11,902 nucleotides of DNA from CAZJKE01 sp964555625 (GCA_964555625.1 CAZKTE010000050.1:1-11902), one strand, 5' to 3'. Counted from the stretch's first letter, positions 1 to 7,016 are shown. Notes: generated from the sequence alone by a model not told the origin. Made by a program: numbers and translations.

Positions 1-260
1 ACGAAGAGCGCTTCCCCCCCGCTGATGTCGTGGACCTCGCCGTCGAGCGTCAACTCCCCGATCCCGCGCAGGATCCACACCTCGTGCTCCCAGTCATGTT
101 CGTGGTTTGGCGTGCAGCCGCCCGGGTCGATGGCGAAATGCCGCATGGCGAAGGTCGACGCACCGTCATACTGCCCCACGAGCACCCGCATGGTCACGCC
201 TTCGACGCCGTCGGCCTCGATGCGCCGTCCATCCATGTCCTGCACGCGTCGCTTGATCAT
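1..260 (-). CDS. Cupin-domain protein, 3' end cut off by the window edge
   Basis: The first 86 residues are visible, beginning MIKRRVQDMD. They contain a cupin motif 1: G47, H53, H55 and E60 in the stretch PGGCTPNHEHDWEHE, followed by the hydrophobic strand VWILRGIGEL. In the cupin family these His and Glu residues bind a divalent metal inside a small beta-barrel. Proteins with this organisation are usually about 110-130 aa single-domain cupins, so roughly a third is missing. The ATG is supported by an AGGAAGG Shine-Dalgarno sequence 8 nt upstream. The gene diverges from the metallo-hydrolase gene across 41 bp. The substrate cannot be told from the sequence: small cupins include sugar isomerases, dioxygenases and storage or sensor proteins. 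The fold is confident, the function unknown. Confidence 0.85.
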   Translation of the reverse strand, partial: MIKRRVQDMDGRRIEADGVEGVTMRVLVGQYDGASTFAMRHFAIDPGGCTPNHEHDWEHEVWILRGIGELTLDGEVHDISGGEALF

Positions 261-285
261 TGGCGGTACCTTCCTGCCTCCTGCG

Positions 286-291
286 ATTGTA
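286..291 (-). promoter_or_regulatory. Putative -10 element of the cupin gene (TACAAT)
   Basis: TACAAT on the minus strand lies 25 bp before the cupin ATG, leaving room for a short leader that carries the Shine-Dalgarno sequence. It matches the TATAAT consensus at 5 of 6 positions. No convincing -35 hexamer is seen at 16-18 bp. It overlaps the possible -10 of the divergent gene. The assignment is inferred from position and base composition only. Confidence 0.4.
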
Positions 292-293
292 GT
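288..293 (+). promoter_or_regulatory. Possible -10 element of the metallo-hydrolase gene (TGTAGT)
   Basis: TGTAGT ends 8 bp before the ATG at 302, a spacing that would put the transcription start at or next to the start codon. It is a weak match to the -10 consensus and overlaps the opposite-strand TACAAT. If both are real, the two divergent promoters would compete for the same bases. Confidence 0.22.
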
Positions 294-301
294 GGAAGCC
301 C

Positions 302-937
302 ATGGCCACCATCTCCTCCTTCAGCCTCGGTGACTACCAGACCAACTGCCATGTCGTGACCGACGGCGAGGCGTGCTGGGTCGTGGACTGCGGGTACGAG
401 CCGGACCCGCTCATCGACCACATCCAGTCCAACGAACTCCACCCGCAGGAGATCCTGCTGACCCACTGCCACGCCGACCACATCGCCGGACTTGATCGCC
501 TTCGGGCAGCCATCGGCGACGTCCCGGTCCGCTGCCATGCACTGGAGGAATCCTGGTGCGGCGATCCACTGCTGAACCTCAGCGGCCTCGGCGGCATGCC
601 CGTGACTGTCCTCCCACCGACGGGCATCGTCTCGCCGGGCGACGTGCTTTCGCTTGGTGACTCCTCGTGGCGGGTCGTGCACGCGCCGGGCCACAGCCCC
701 GGGAGCGTCCTGTTCATTGATGACGAGGGTCAACAGGCGATCGTCGGCGACACGCTCTTTGCCGGATCAATCGGTCGCTTCGACTTCCCTACGAGCAACC
801 ACGAGGACCTGCGGAAGACGATCTTCGAGGTCGTCATGGCGCTCCCTGATGGGATGACCATCTGGCCGGGCCACGGACCGACCTCGACCATCGGCGCAGA
901 GCGCGACACGAATCCGTTTGTCGTGGGCGGCTTCTGA
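302..937 (+). CDS. Metallo-beta-lactamase-fold hydrolase, glyoxalase II (GloC/YcbL)-like
   Basis: A 211-aa zinc hydrolase of the metallo-beta-lactamase fold. The signature THCHADH gives metal ligands H55, H57, D59 and H60. H131 (APGHSPGS), D150 (VGDTLFAGSIGR) and H191 (PGHGPTSTIGAERDTNPF) complete a binuclear site. The GSIGR-DFP segment and the GHGPTSTIGxERxxNPF ending are typical of the short glyoxalase II subgroup (E. coli GloC/YcbL, about 215 aa), which lacks the long C-terminal substrate domain of GloB. The likely reaction is hydrolysis of S-lactoylglutathione or another thioester in the cytoplasm, detoxifying methylglyoxal. No signal peptide is seen. The start is the only ATG before conserved sequence, with no strong Shine-Dalgarno. 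The gene converges on the EF-G-like gene with 3 bp between stop codons. A different thioester or ester substrate remains possible. Confidence 0.9.
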   Translation: MATISSFSLGDYQTNCHVVTDGEACWVVDCGYEPDPLIDHIQSNELHPQEILLTHCHADHIAGLDRLRAAIGDVPVRCHALEESWCGDPLLNLSGLGGMPVTVLPPTGIVSPGDVLSLGDSSWRVVHAPGHSPGSVLFIDDEGQQAIVGDTLFAGSIGRFDFPTSNHEDLRKTIFEVVMALPDGMTIWPGHGPTSTIGAERDTNPFVVGGF

Positions 938-940
938 AGA

Positions 941-3001
941 CTACTCTTCTTCGCGCGGGTTGAAGGCCGCCACGACCGATGCCTGCACGTTCGGTGGCGT
1001 GCGCTCGTCGTGGGAGTACTCCATCTCGTAGGAACCTGCGCCGCCGGTGATGGAGCGCAGTTGGTTGGAGTAAGACATCACTTCCGCCAGGGGCGCCTCG
1101 GCCTCGAGGATCGCCTGGTCGCCCGGCAGCATGTCCGTGCCAAGGATGCGACCGCGGCGGCCGGACATGTCCGAGGACACGTCGCCGATCATGCCGGTGG
1201 GGATCGTGATGTGGAGCTTGACGAAGGGTTCCAGCAGCACGGGCTTCGCCTTCTGAACGGCGTCGATGAAGGCCCGCTTGCCGGCGGTCACAAAGGCGAC
1301 CTCCTTGGAATCGACGGGGTGATGCTTGCCGTCGTAGACGCAGACCTGGATGTTTTCCATCGGGTACCCGGCCACTGCGCCGTCGAGCATGACCTGACGC
1401 ACGCCCTTCTCGATGGCCGGCAGGAACTGCTTGGGGATCGAGCCGCCGAACGTGTCGTCGACGAAGTTCAGGCCACCGCGGAGCGGCTCCTCCTCCTCCT
1501 CGCCGGCCTTGAAGGGCTCGACGCGCAGGTAGACCTCGCCAAACTGGCCAGCGCCGCCCGACTGCTTCTTGTGGCGATGGTGGCCCTCCGCGTGGGCTGT
1601 GATGGTCTCCTTGTAGGCGACCTTCGGCGTCCGCGTCTCGACCTCGACGCCGTAGCGGTCCTTGAGCAGCCGCAGCTTCACTCGCAGGTGCATCTCGCCA
1701 AGACCACGCAGGACGGTGTCGCCGGTGGCCATGACGCGATCGACCTCGAGGGCAGGATCCTCGGCGATCAGCTTGCTCAGTGCCTCGCCCAGCTTGACCT
1801 CGGCGTTTCGGTTCGCAGCGTCAAGCGCAAGGCCGAACATGGGCCGGGGCATCGGCAGCGGCTTGATCCGGATGTCTGACCCGACGCTGCCATCATGCAT
1901 GACCGCGCCGTAGTCCAGCGCCTCGACCTTGGCCACGGCGCCGATGTCGCCGGCGACGACCTTGGCCGTCTCGACATGTTCCTTGCCTTGGAGCTTGAAG
2001 ACGTGGCTTAGGCGCACGCCCTTGCGGCCGTCATTGACGAGCGGATGGACGTCGGCGCCGATGTGCCCTTGGTGCACGCGAAAGACGCAGAGCTTTCCGA
2101 CATACGGGTCGGCCGACACCTTGAAGACGTGCGCGATGGGAGCGGTTCCGTTCCCGTCGGCGTGCCACTCGCTGGCCTCGTCGCCGGCGCCGGTCATGAA
2201 CGTCCGGGGGTTTCCCTCGTTTGGATTGGGGCAGAGCGAGGCAATGACGTCCATGAAGTCCTTGACTCCGGCGCCCGCTCGTGCATCGGTGAAGACGATC
2301 GGCACGAGGTGTCCCTCGCGCATGGCGCGCTTGAAGGGCTCGCGGAGCTGGTCGGCACTGACCTCGCCCTGCTCCAGGTACGCCTCCATCAAGTCCTCGT
2401 CCACCTCGACGACCTGGTCGACGATGCCCGTGTGGAAGTCGGCGACGTCACCGAGATCGCTGTCGCCCTCGGCGTTCGAGAAGCAGTCGATGATCGCGCT
2501 GCCGCCCTCGGCAGGCAGGTTCAGTGGCCGACAGACGCTTCCGAAGGAGTCCTGCAGAGCAGCGACTAGGGCGACCAGATCGCCTCCATGGTCGATCTTG
2601 TTGATCACGATGATCTGGGGGAGCTGCCTCGAGCGGCCGATGGTCACCATGCGGCGGGTGACCGTCTCAATGCCCGCCGCCGCGTCGATGACGATGATCT
2701 GGGTCTCCACTGCAGGCATGGCGGCGATGGCCGCGCCGAGAAATCCGGGGCTCCCGGGCGTATCGATGACGTTGACGTGGGCGCCGCCATGGTCAAAGTG
2801 CACCACCGCGCTGTCGATGCTGTGCCTGAACTCGTGCTCGAGGTCGTCGTGGTCACAGGTGGTGGTGCCCTTCTCAACGTCGCCGAGTTGGCCGATTTCG
2901 CCACTGGTGTGCAGCATGGCCTCCACGAGCGAAGTCTTGCCCGTCCCGGCTGCTCCCGTGAAGGCGATGTTTCGGATGCCGGCGGTGTCGTAGCTGCCCA
3001 T
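941..3001 (-). CDS. Elongation factor G-like GTPase (EF-G2 type)
   Basis: A 686-aa translational GTPase, the usual length for EF-G, with domains I-V in order. Seen in the sequence: P-loop GAAGTGKT (residues 16-23), G3 motif DTPGS (80-84), G4 motif NKID (134-137), a domain IV block around SGGAGQFGEV and DGKHHPVDSKE, and a domain V block ending in GGAGSYEMEYSHDE. Canonical EF-G has AHxDAGKTT, RGITI in switch I and DTPGHVDF. Here switch I reads EHEFRHSI and the catalytic His of G3 is Ser84. These changes fit the EF-G-like (FusA2/EF-G-2) paralogs rather than the housekeeping factor. The role may be ribosome-linked but is not settled for this subgroup. The ATG is supported by AGAGGAG 9 nt upstream (3011-3017) and a TATAGT -10-like site. 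It lies 59 bp downstream of trmL on the same strand and could be transcribed with it or alone. Confidence 0.9.
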   Translation of the reverse strand: MGSYDTAGIRNIAFTGAAGTGKTSLVEAMLHTSGEIGQLGDVEKGTTTCDHDDLEHEFRHSIDSAVVHFDHGGAHVNVIDTPGSPGFLGAAIAAMPAVETQIIVIDAAAGIETVTRRMVTIGRSRQLPQIIVINKIDHGGDLVALVAALQDSFGSVCRPLNLPAEGGSAIIDCFSNAEGDSDLGDVADFHTGIVDQVVEVDEDLMEAYLEQGEVSADQLREPFKRAMREGHLVPIVFTDARAGAGVKDFMDVIASLCPNPNEGNPRTFMTGAGDEASEWHADGNGTAPIAHVFKVSADPYVGKLCVFRVHQGHIGADVHPLVNDGRKGVRLSHVFKLQGKEHVETAKVVAGDIGAVAKVEALDYGAVMHDGSVGSDIRIKPLPMPRPMFGLALDAANRNAEVKLGEALSKLIAEDPALEVDRVMATGDTVLRGLGEMHLRVKLRLLKDRYGVEVETRTPKVAYKETITAHAEGHHRHKKQSGGAGQFGEVYLRVEPFKAGEEEEEPLRGGLNFVDDTFGGSIPKQFLPAIEKGVRQVMLDGAVAGYPMENIQVCVYDGKHHPVDSKEVAFVTAGKRAFIDAVQKAKPVLLEPFVKLHITIPTGMIGDVSSDMSGRRGRILGTDMLPGDQAILEAEAPLAEVMSYSNQLRSITGGAGSYEMEYSHDERTPPNVQASVVAAFNPREEE

Positions 3002-3040
3002 GTCTGGTGGCTCCTCTGCTTCCTCTTACCCGGGCCCCAC

Positions 3041-3046
3041 ACTATA
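3041..3046 (-). promoter_or_regulatory. Putative -10 element of the EF-G-like gene (TATAGT)
   Basis: TATAGT on the minus strand lies in the 59-bp gap between the trmL stop and the EF-G-like start. It matches TATAAT at 5 of 6 positions and stands out in a G+C-rich gap. About 39 bp separate it from the ATG, which fits a leader carrying the AGAGGAG ribosome binding site at 3011-3017. No clear -35 hexamer is visible; any such element would lie inside the 3' end of trmL. Confidence 0.5.
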
Positions 3047-3060
3047 TCGCCCGCCGCTGC

Positions 3061-3534
3061 CTACCGCAGTTGGCGCATTCCCTCGTAGACCACCGCGCAG
3101 ACCGCCGTCGCGAGGTTCAGGCTGCGTGCACCTTCCTCCATGGGCAGTCGCAGCCGCGCATCGGGGCCGTGCTCGGCCTCGACCCAGTCGTGCACCGCCG
3201 ACGGCACCCCGTTGCCCTCGCTGCCGAAGAGCAGGTAATCGCCTCGCTGAAACTGCGCATCCCAGACACAGCGCGTGGCGCGCGTGGTGCAGAGCCAGAT
3301 TCGCTGCGGCGCCTCCTCGGCGAGAAAGGCCTCCCAGGAGGCGTGCTCGCGACAGTCAACACTGTCCCAGTAGTCCATGCCCGCGCGGCGGCGGGCCTTC
3401 TCGTCCATCTGGAAGCCGATTGGGTGCACCACGTGCAGGCGGCAATCGGTGGCCATGCATGTGCGGCCGATGTTTCCCGTGTTGTTTGGAATCTGGGGCT
3501 CGCGGAGGACGACGTTGAAGGTCGGGCCGTCCAC
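3061..3534 (-). CDS. trmL: tRNA (cytidine(34)/uridine(34)-2'-O)-methyltransferase TrmL
   Basis: A 157-aa minimal SPOUT (trefoil-knot) methyltransferase, the usual length for TrmL. Three family motifs are present: motif 1 IPNNTGNIGRTC (residues 15-26), motif 2 LLFGSEGNGVP (101-111) and motif 3 RLPMEEGARSLNLATAV (129-145), which forms the S-adenosylmethionine-binding knot. In characterised members the enzyme methylates the 2'-OH of wobble nucleotide 34 of certain tRNA-Leu species, with SAM as donor, in the cytoplasm. The start is GTG at 3532-3534: the protein begins DGPTFNVVLREPQIP at the expected distance from motif 1 and there is no ATG upstream in frame. It begins 6 bp after the glyA stop, so the two are almost certainly cotranscribed and translationally coupled. 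SPOUT paralogs with other RNA targets are the alternative, but the motif set favours TrmL. Confidence 0.9.
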   Translation of the reverse strand: MDGPTFNVVLREPQIPNNTGNIGRTCMATDCRLHVVHPIGFQMDEKARRRAGMDYWDSVDCREHASWEAFLAEEAPQRIWLCTTRATRCVWDAQFQRGDYLLFGSEGNGVPSAVHDWVEAEHGPDARLRLPMEEGARSLNLATAVCAVVYEGMRQLR

Positions 3535-3540
3535 GGCACT

Positions 3541-4845
3541 CTAGCCCTCGCCATGGAAGAGCGGGAATCGCTGGCAGAGCGCCCGCACCTGCCCGCGGAC
3601 CTCGCTGCACGCATCGGCGTCCCCGCCACTGGTCAGGACCGCGTCGATGAGACCCGCCACCTGCCGCATCTCCTCTACGCCGAGGCCGCGGGTGGTCAGC
3701 GCGGGGGTCCCCAGTCGCAGCCCGCTTGTCACCATCGGCGGCCGCGGGTCGTTTGGAATGCCGTTCTTGTTGACCACGATGCCCGCGCTGCCCAGCCAGT
3801 CCTCGGCATCGGCGCCGGTGAGGTCCGCGTCGCGCGGTCGCAGATCAACGAGCATCAGGTGGTTGTCCGTGCCGCCGCTACAGAGGCGGTACCCGCAGCC
3901 GACGAGGGCATCTGCGAGCGCCGCGGCGTTCTCGACGATGCCCTTGGCGTAGTCCTTGAACGACGGCTGCAGCGCCTCGCCGAAGGCGACCGCCTTGGCG
4001 GCGATCATGTGCATCAGTGGACCGCCCTGGGAACCTGGGAAGACCTTTCGGTCAAGTCTCTTGGCGATCTCCTCGTTGTCGCTGAGAATCAGTCCGCCGC
4101 GCGGACCCCGCAGCGTCTTGTGTGTGGTCGTCGTCACCACGTGGGCATGGGGAAACGGCGAGGGATGGACGCCTGCTGCCACCAGGCCGGCAATGTGTGC
4201 GATGTCGGCCATGAGAATGGCCCCGACGTCGTCTGCGATCTCTCGGAACCGCGCAAAGTCGATGACGCGCGGGTAGGCGCTGTAGCCGCAGATGATCATC
4301 GCCGGCTTGGTCTCGTCTGCTCGCTTCGCGATGACGTCGTAGTCAAGCAGTTCACTGTCGGGGTCGAGGTCGTAGTCCTCGATCGAGAAGTAGGTGCCGG
4401 AGAAATTGGGCTTGAGACCGTGGCTCAGGTGCCCGCCGGACTTGAGGGGCAGCGAGAGAATCGTCGCGCCCGGATCGACCATCGCCATGAATGCCGCGAC
4501 GTTGGCATTGGCGCCGCTGTGGGGCTGGACATTTGCGAAACCGCACCCGAAGAGCTCCTTTGCCCGATCCCGAGCGAGGTTCTCGACGACGTCATGGTGC
4601 TCGCATCCGCCGTAGTAGCGCTTGCCCGGATACCCCTCGGCGTACTTGTTGGTCATCCAAGAGCCCATTGCGTGCATCACCGCAGTCGAGACATGGTTCT
4701 CGGAGGCGATGAGCTCGAGGGTGTGTTCCTGGCGGTCGGCCTCGGCGGCCATCGCGTTGGCAACGGCCGGATCGCAGGACTCCAGGAGCGCAATGAGGCG
4801 GCTGGACATGGGGTCCAGCGCCGGAAGATCGATGGTGTCAGCCAT
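3541..4845 (-). CDS. glyA: Serine hydroxymethyltransferase GlyA
   Basis: A 434-aa PLP-dependent enzyme that interconverts serine and glycine with tetrahydrofolate, feeding one-carbon units to purine, thymidylate and methionine synthesis in the cytoplasm. Family blocks seen: LELIASEN (residues 43-50), NKYAEGYPGKRYYGG (66-80), NVQPHSGANAN (105-115), ADIAHIAGLVAAG (213-225), and the PLP-lysine motif VVTTTTHKTLRGPRGG with K243. The length is slightly above E. coli GlyA (417 aa). The open frame continues further upstream, but the family's N-terminus is reached at MADTIDLPALDPMSSRL. The ATG at 4845 is preferred; a second ATG (residue 13) at 4809 is possible. Neither has a Shine-Dalgarno sequence. 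The start lies 12 bp from the divergent alkyltransferase start, so the promoter must be very compact or lie inside that gene. It leads a glyA-trmL pair. Confidence 0.95.
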   Translation of the reverse strand: MADTIDLPALDPMSSRLIALLESCDPAVANAMAAEADRQEHTLELIASENHVSTAVMHAMGSWMTNKYAEGYPGKRYYGGCEHHDVVENLARDRAKELFGCGFANVQPHSGANANVAAFMAMVDPGATILSLPLKSGGHLSHGLKPNFSGTYFSIEDYDLDPDSELLDYDVIAKRADETKPAMIICGYSAYPRVIDFARFREIADDVGAILMADIAHIAGLVAAGVHPSPFPHAHVVTTTTHKTLRGPRGGLILSDNEEIAKRLDRKVFPGSQGGPLMHMIAAKAVAFGEALQPSFKDYAKGIVENAAALADALVGCGYRLCSGGTDNHLMLVDLRPRDADLTGADAEDWLGSAGIVVNKNGIPNDPRPPMVTSGLRLGTPALTTRGLGVEEMRQVAGLIDAVLTSGGDADACSEVRGQVRALCQRFPLFHGEG

Positions 4846-4851
4846 GGGTGT

Positions 4852-4857
4852 ATCGTA
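4852..4857 (-). promoter_or_regulatory. Putative -10 element of glyA, leaderless arrangement (TACGAT)
   Basis: TACGAT on the minus strand lies exactly 6 bp before the glyA ATG. A TAnnnT hexamer at this distance places transcription initiation at the start codon, as in the leaderless genes described for several G+C-rich bacteria, and would explain the missing Shine-Dalgarno sequence. The same bases read TATCGT on the plus strand (4851-4856), 7 bp before an in-frame GTG of the divergent gene. The assignment is positional inference. Confidence 0.35.
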
Positions 4858-5334
4858 ATGTCCGTGACAGCGTTGCACACCGCAATCGACACGCCCATCG
4901 GCCCATTCCACGTCGCAATGCACGACGGCGTGGCGACCACGAGCTTCGCCTGGGATGACGATCTTCGTGACCTTGACCCAGCACCCGACGCCTTGGTTGC
5001 GCGCCTCGAGGCATACTTCACCGCCGCCGATGACGACTTCGCCGACATCGACCTGGCCGACACGTCTTCGTTCACTGCCAGCTGCTGGGAGGCAGCCCGC
5101 CGAATCCAGTGCGGTGACGTGCGGACCTACGCGGAGCTGGCGGCGATGGCCGGATCGCCGCGGGCGGCCCGGGCCGTCGGGGGCGCGATGCGCGCTAATC
5201 CCGCCCCGATCATCGTCCCCTGCCACCGCGTGGTGGCAAGCAACGGCGGTCTTGGCGGGTTCAGCGGACACATGGCTCCAGGGGGCATGCAACTGCGCGC
5301 CAAGCGCTGGTTGCTTGAGCACGAGCGGCGGTAG
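4858..5334 (+). CDS. ogt: Methylated-DNA-[protein]-cysteine S-methyltransferase (O6-alkylguanine-DNA alkyltransferase)
   Basis: A 158-aa suicide DNA-repair protein that moves the alkyl group of O6-methylguanine (or O4-methylthymine) to its own cysteine. The active-site motif is IIVPCHRVVASNG with C122. It is preceded by the helix-turn-helix elements GDVRTYAELAAMAGSPRAARAVGGAMRANP (residues 86-115, with the arginine finger near R105) and followed by GGFSGHMAPGGMQLRAKRWLLEHE. The length matches stand-alone Ogt/AGT without an Ada regulatory domain. The N-terminal ribonuclease-like half (THTAIDTPIG-like strand at 7-16) is poorly conserved, as is usual. The first ATG is used here; a GTG two codons later (4864) would also fit a leaderless start. 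No Shine-Dalgarno is present. The open frame extends far upstream as an antisense artefact over glyA and trmL and is not coding there. The Ogt versus AdaB-type assignment is not resolved. Confidence 0.9.
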   Translation: MSVTALHTAIDTPIGPFHVAMHDGVATTSFAWDDDLRDLDPAPDALVARLEAYFTAADDDFADIDLADTSSFTASCWEAARRIQCGDVRTYAELAAMAGSPRAARAVGGAMRANPAPIIVPCHRVVASNGGLGGFSGHMAPGGMQLRAKRWLLEHERR

Positions 5335-5337
5335 AAT
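5332..5337 (+). promoter_or_regulatory. Putative -10 element of the UDP-glucose dehydrogenase gene (TAGAAT)
   Basis: TAGAAT matches the -10 consensus at 5 of 6 positions and lies 6 bp before the ATG at 5344, a leaderless spacing. Its first three bases are the stop codon of the alkyltransferase gene. A possible -35, TTGCTT at 5311-5316, is 15 bp upstream, which is short. If it is used, the dehydrogenase is expressed on its own as well as by read-through. Confidence 0.42.
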
Positions 5338-5343
5338 GCCTCG

Positions 5344-6699
5344 ATGCGGATCACGATCGTTGGAACCGGATATGTGGGCCTCGTCACCGGCACCTGCCTT
5401 GCAGATGCGGGCAATGACGTCGCGTGCCTGGATATCGACCCGCGGCGTCTTGCGATGCTGGCGCAGGGCCAGTCGCCCATCTACGAGCCGGGGCTCGCCG
5501 AGATGCTCGATCGGAACATCGACTCGGGCCGCCTGGTCTTCACCGATGATCGCGACGCAGCCTACGCCGATGCGGAGGCCGTCTTCATCTGCGTGGGCAC
5601 GCCCACGGGCAAGGATGGCCGCTGCGATCTGGGCGCGGTGCACGCCGTGGCCGACGACCTGGCCGACGCACTCGCCGGACGCGACGACCATGTGACCGTG
5701 GTGGTCAAGTCCACGGTGCCCGTGGGCACGACCCATGGCATCGCCGAGCGGATACGCCAGCGCTGCGACGTCGCCTTCAGCATCGTGAACAATCCGGAGT
5801 TCCTCCGCGAGGGCAGCGCTCTGGAGGACTTCACGCGGCCCGATCGCATCGTCTGCGGCGTCGAGGACACGCACGGCGCAACAATCATGCAACGCGTCTA
5901 CGCACCATTCACCGGCGCGGGGCGACCCCTGCTGGTACTGGACGTGCGATCAAGCGAGATGGTCAAGTACGCAAGCAATGCGATGCTCGCCTGCAAGATC
6001 AGCTTCATCAACGAGATCGCCACGCTCTGTGAGCGTTACGGCGCCGACATCGACTCCGTGCGGGAGGGCATGTGCAGCGACAGCCGCATCGGCACCTCCT
6101 TCTTCCGGCCCGGCCTGGGCTACGGCGGATCATGCTTCCCCAAGGACACCATCGCGGTCGTGGAGATGGGCGAGGACTGCAAGGCGCCTGCGCTGGTCAA
6201 CGCCGCGGTTCACGAGATCAACCAGCGCCAGCGCACCTGGTTCGTCGATCGGATCCTTGGCCACTTCGGCGGCAGCGTCGAAGGTCGCCGCATCGCGATG
6301 TGGGGCCTGGCCTTCAAGCCACGCACCGACGACGTGCGAGACGCGCCATCGATCGACATCGCACGCGCCCTGCTTGAAGGAGGCGCGGAGGTCGTCGCCT
6401 ACGATCCGGAGGCCTCCGAGACGTTCACCGCGGAGGTGCCTGATGTCACCATCGTCGAGGACAAGTACGCCGCTGCGGCCAACGCCGACGCCCTGGTCGT
6501 CTGCACCGAGTGGTCGGAGTTCACCGCCCCCGACGTGCGCCAACTCCGGGCTGCCATGGGCGACGTAGTCATCTTCGACGGACGAAACATCTACGACCGC
6601 GAGGAGATGGGCCGCAAGGGCGTCCACTACTACTCGGTGGGTCGACCGACCGTGGAGGGTGCCTCGGTGACCGAGGCGGCCCTCGAAGACCCCGCCTGA
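5344..6699 (+). CDS. ugd: UDP-glucose 6-dehydrogenase
   Basis: A 451-aa NAD-dependent enzyme that oxidises UDP-glucose twice to UDP-glucuronate, a precursor for exopolysaccharide, capsule or lipopolysaccharide sugars, in the cytoplasm. The N-terminal Rossmann domain starts ITIVGTGYVGLVTGTCLA (GxGYVG at 7-12) with acidic D30/D32 for the NAD ribose. VGTPTGKDGRCDL (84-96), VVKSTVPVGTT (120-130) and NNPEFLREGSA (149-159) follow. The central helix VKYASNAMLACKISFINEI holds catalytic K218 and N222. The catalytic cysteine is C264 in GLGYGGSCFPKDT, with D268. The C-terminal UDP-binding domain includes the block WGLAFKPRTDDVRDAPS. The length is normal for the family. A GDP-mannose dehydrogenase is less likely given the KPxTDDxRxAP block. 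It begins 9 bp after ogt. Its 3' end contains a 17-bp perfect palindrome. Confidence 0.95.
   Translation: MRITIVGTGYVGLVTGTCLADAGNDVACLDIDPRRLAMLAQGQSPIYEPGLAEMLDRNIDSGRLVFTDDRDAAYADAEAVFICVGTPTGKDGRCDLGAVHAVADDLADALAGRDDHVTVVVKSTVPVGTTHGIAERIRQRCDVAFSIVNNPEFLREGSALEDFTRPDRIVCGVEDTHGATIMQRVYAPFTGAGRPLLVLDVRSSEMVKYASNAMLACKISFINEIATLCERYGADIDSVREGMCSDSRIGTSFFRPGLGYGGSCFPKDTIAVVEMGEDCKAPALVNAAVHEINQRQRTWFVDRILGHFGGSVEGRRIAMWGLAFKPRTDDVRDAPSIDIARALLEGGAEVVAYDPEASETFTAEVPDVTIVEDKYAAAANADALVVCTEWSEFTAPDVRQLRAAMGDVVIFDGRNIYDREEMGRKGVHYYSVGRPTVEGASVTEAALEDPA
6661..6677. repeat. 17-bp perfect palindrome in the 3' end of ugd
   Basis: GCCTCGGTGACCGAGGC consists of two 8-bp arms around a single central G. 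It lies within the last 15 codons of ugd and about 60-75 bp upstream of the first gene of the WXG100/ATPase cluster. With a one-base centre it is a poor hairpin and a better fit to a dimeric protein-binding site. It could equally be a chance product of codon use (A-S-V-T-E-A). No second copy was noticed in the window. Confidence 0.35.
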
Positions 6700-6711
6700 G
6701 CTGCGCGTCGC

Positions 6712-6717
6712 TACGCT
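6712..6717 (+). promoter_or_regulatory. Possible -10 element of the WXG100/ATPase operon (TACGCT)
   Basis: In the 38-bp gap between ugd and the WXG100-like gene, TACGCT has the TAnnnT form seen before several genes here and is followed by a leader with GAGGA (6725-6729) as a ribosome binding site 8 nt before the ATG. The match to consensus is weak (4 of 6) and no -35 is obvious. Read-through from ugd is an alternative. Confidence 0.22.
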
Positions 6718-6737
6718 GGTGGGCGAGGACTCCACCC

Positions 6738-7013
6738 ATGTCCAAGAAGGCCATCGGCGATCCCGAGGAAATCCGTCGCTTCGCGCAGGATCTCAAACGC
6801 TTCAACGACGACCTGTCGCACCAGCTGCAGGTGCTGCGATCGCGGATGGCCTCGCTCTCTCAGAGCTGGCGTGACCAGGAGCAGCGCAAGTACGAGGAGG
6901 AGTTCGACCAGACCGTGCGGACGATGGACCGATTCTCGAAGCTGACGGCCGAGCAGATTCCCTTCCTCCTGCGCAAGGCGCAGCGGCTCGAGGACTACCT
7001 GGACCAGCGCTGA
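6738..7013 (+). CDS. WXG100-like (EsxA-type) small helical protein
   Basis: A 91-aa protein with no signal peptide that is predicted to be almost entirely helical. The central SLSQSWRDQEQRKYEEEF puts W44 in the position of the turn between two helices. The classical W-x-G is W-R-D here, followed by the amphipathic helix F56/V60/M63/F66. Size, helix-turn-helix layout and the central Trp fit the WXG100/Esx family, whose members dimerise as four-helix bundles and are exported by type VII secretion ATPases. The C-terminus (DYLDQR) lacks a clear YxxxD/E export motif. The start is the ATG with GAGGA 8 nt upstream; the open frame runs farther upstream into ugd but is an overlap artefact. It opens a tight operon ending in an FtsK/EssC-like ATPase, which is the main support for a secretion role. 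Family is moderately confident; substrate versus structural role is unknown. Confidence 0.75.
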   Translation: MSKKAIGDPEEIRRFAQDLKRFNDDLSHQLQVLRSRMASLSQSWRDQEQRKYEEEFDQTVRTMDRFSKLTAEQIPFLLRKAQRLEDYLDQR

Positions 7014-7016
7014 GCC

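Noticed and set aside
3007..5334. A 775-codon plus-strand open frame that ends as the alkyltransferase
   Set aside because: Only the last 158 codons match a protein family. The rest is antisense to trmL and glyA, both clearly coding on the minus strand; long open antisense frames are expected at this G+C content.
3541..5892. glyA extended upstream to a 783-codon minus-strand frame
   Set aside because: The extension is antisense to ogt and ugd and has no SHMT-like sequence. The family N-terminus is reached at the ATG at 4845.
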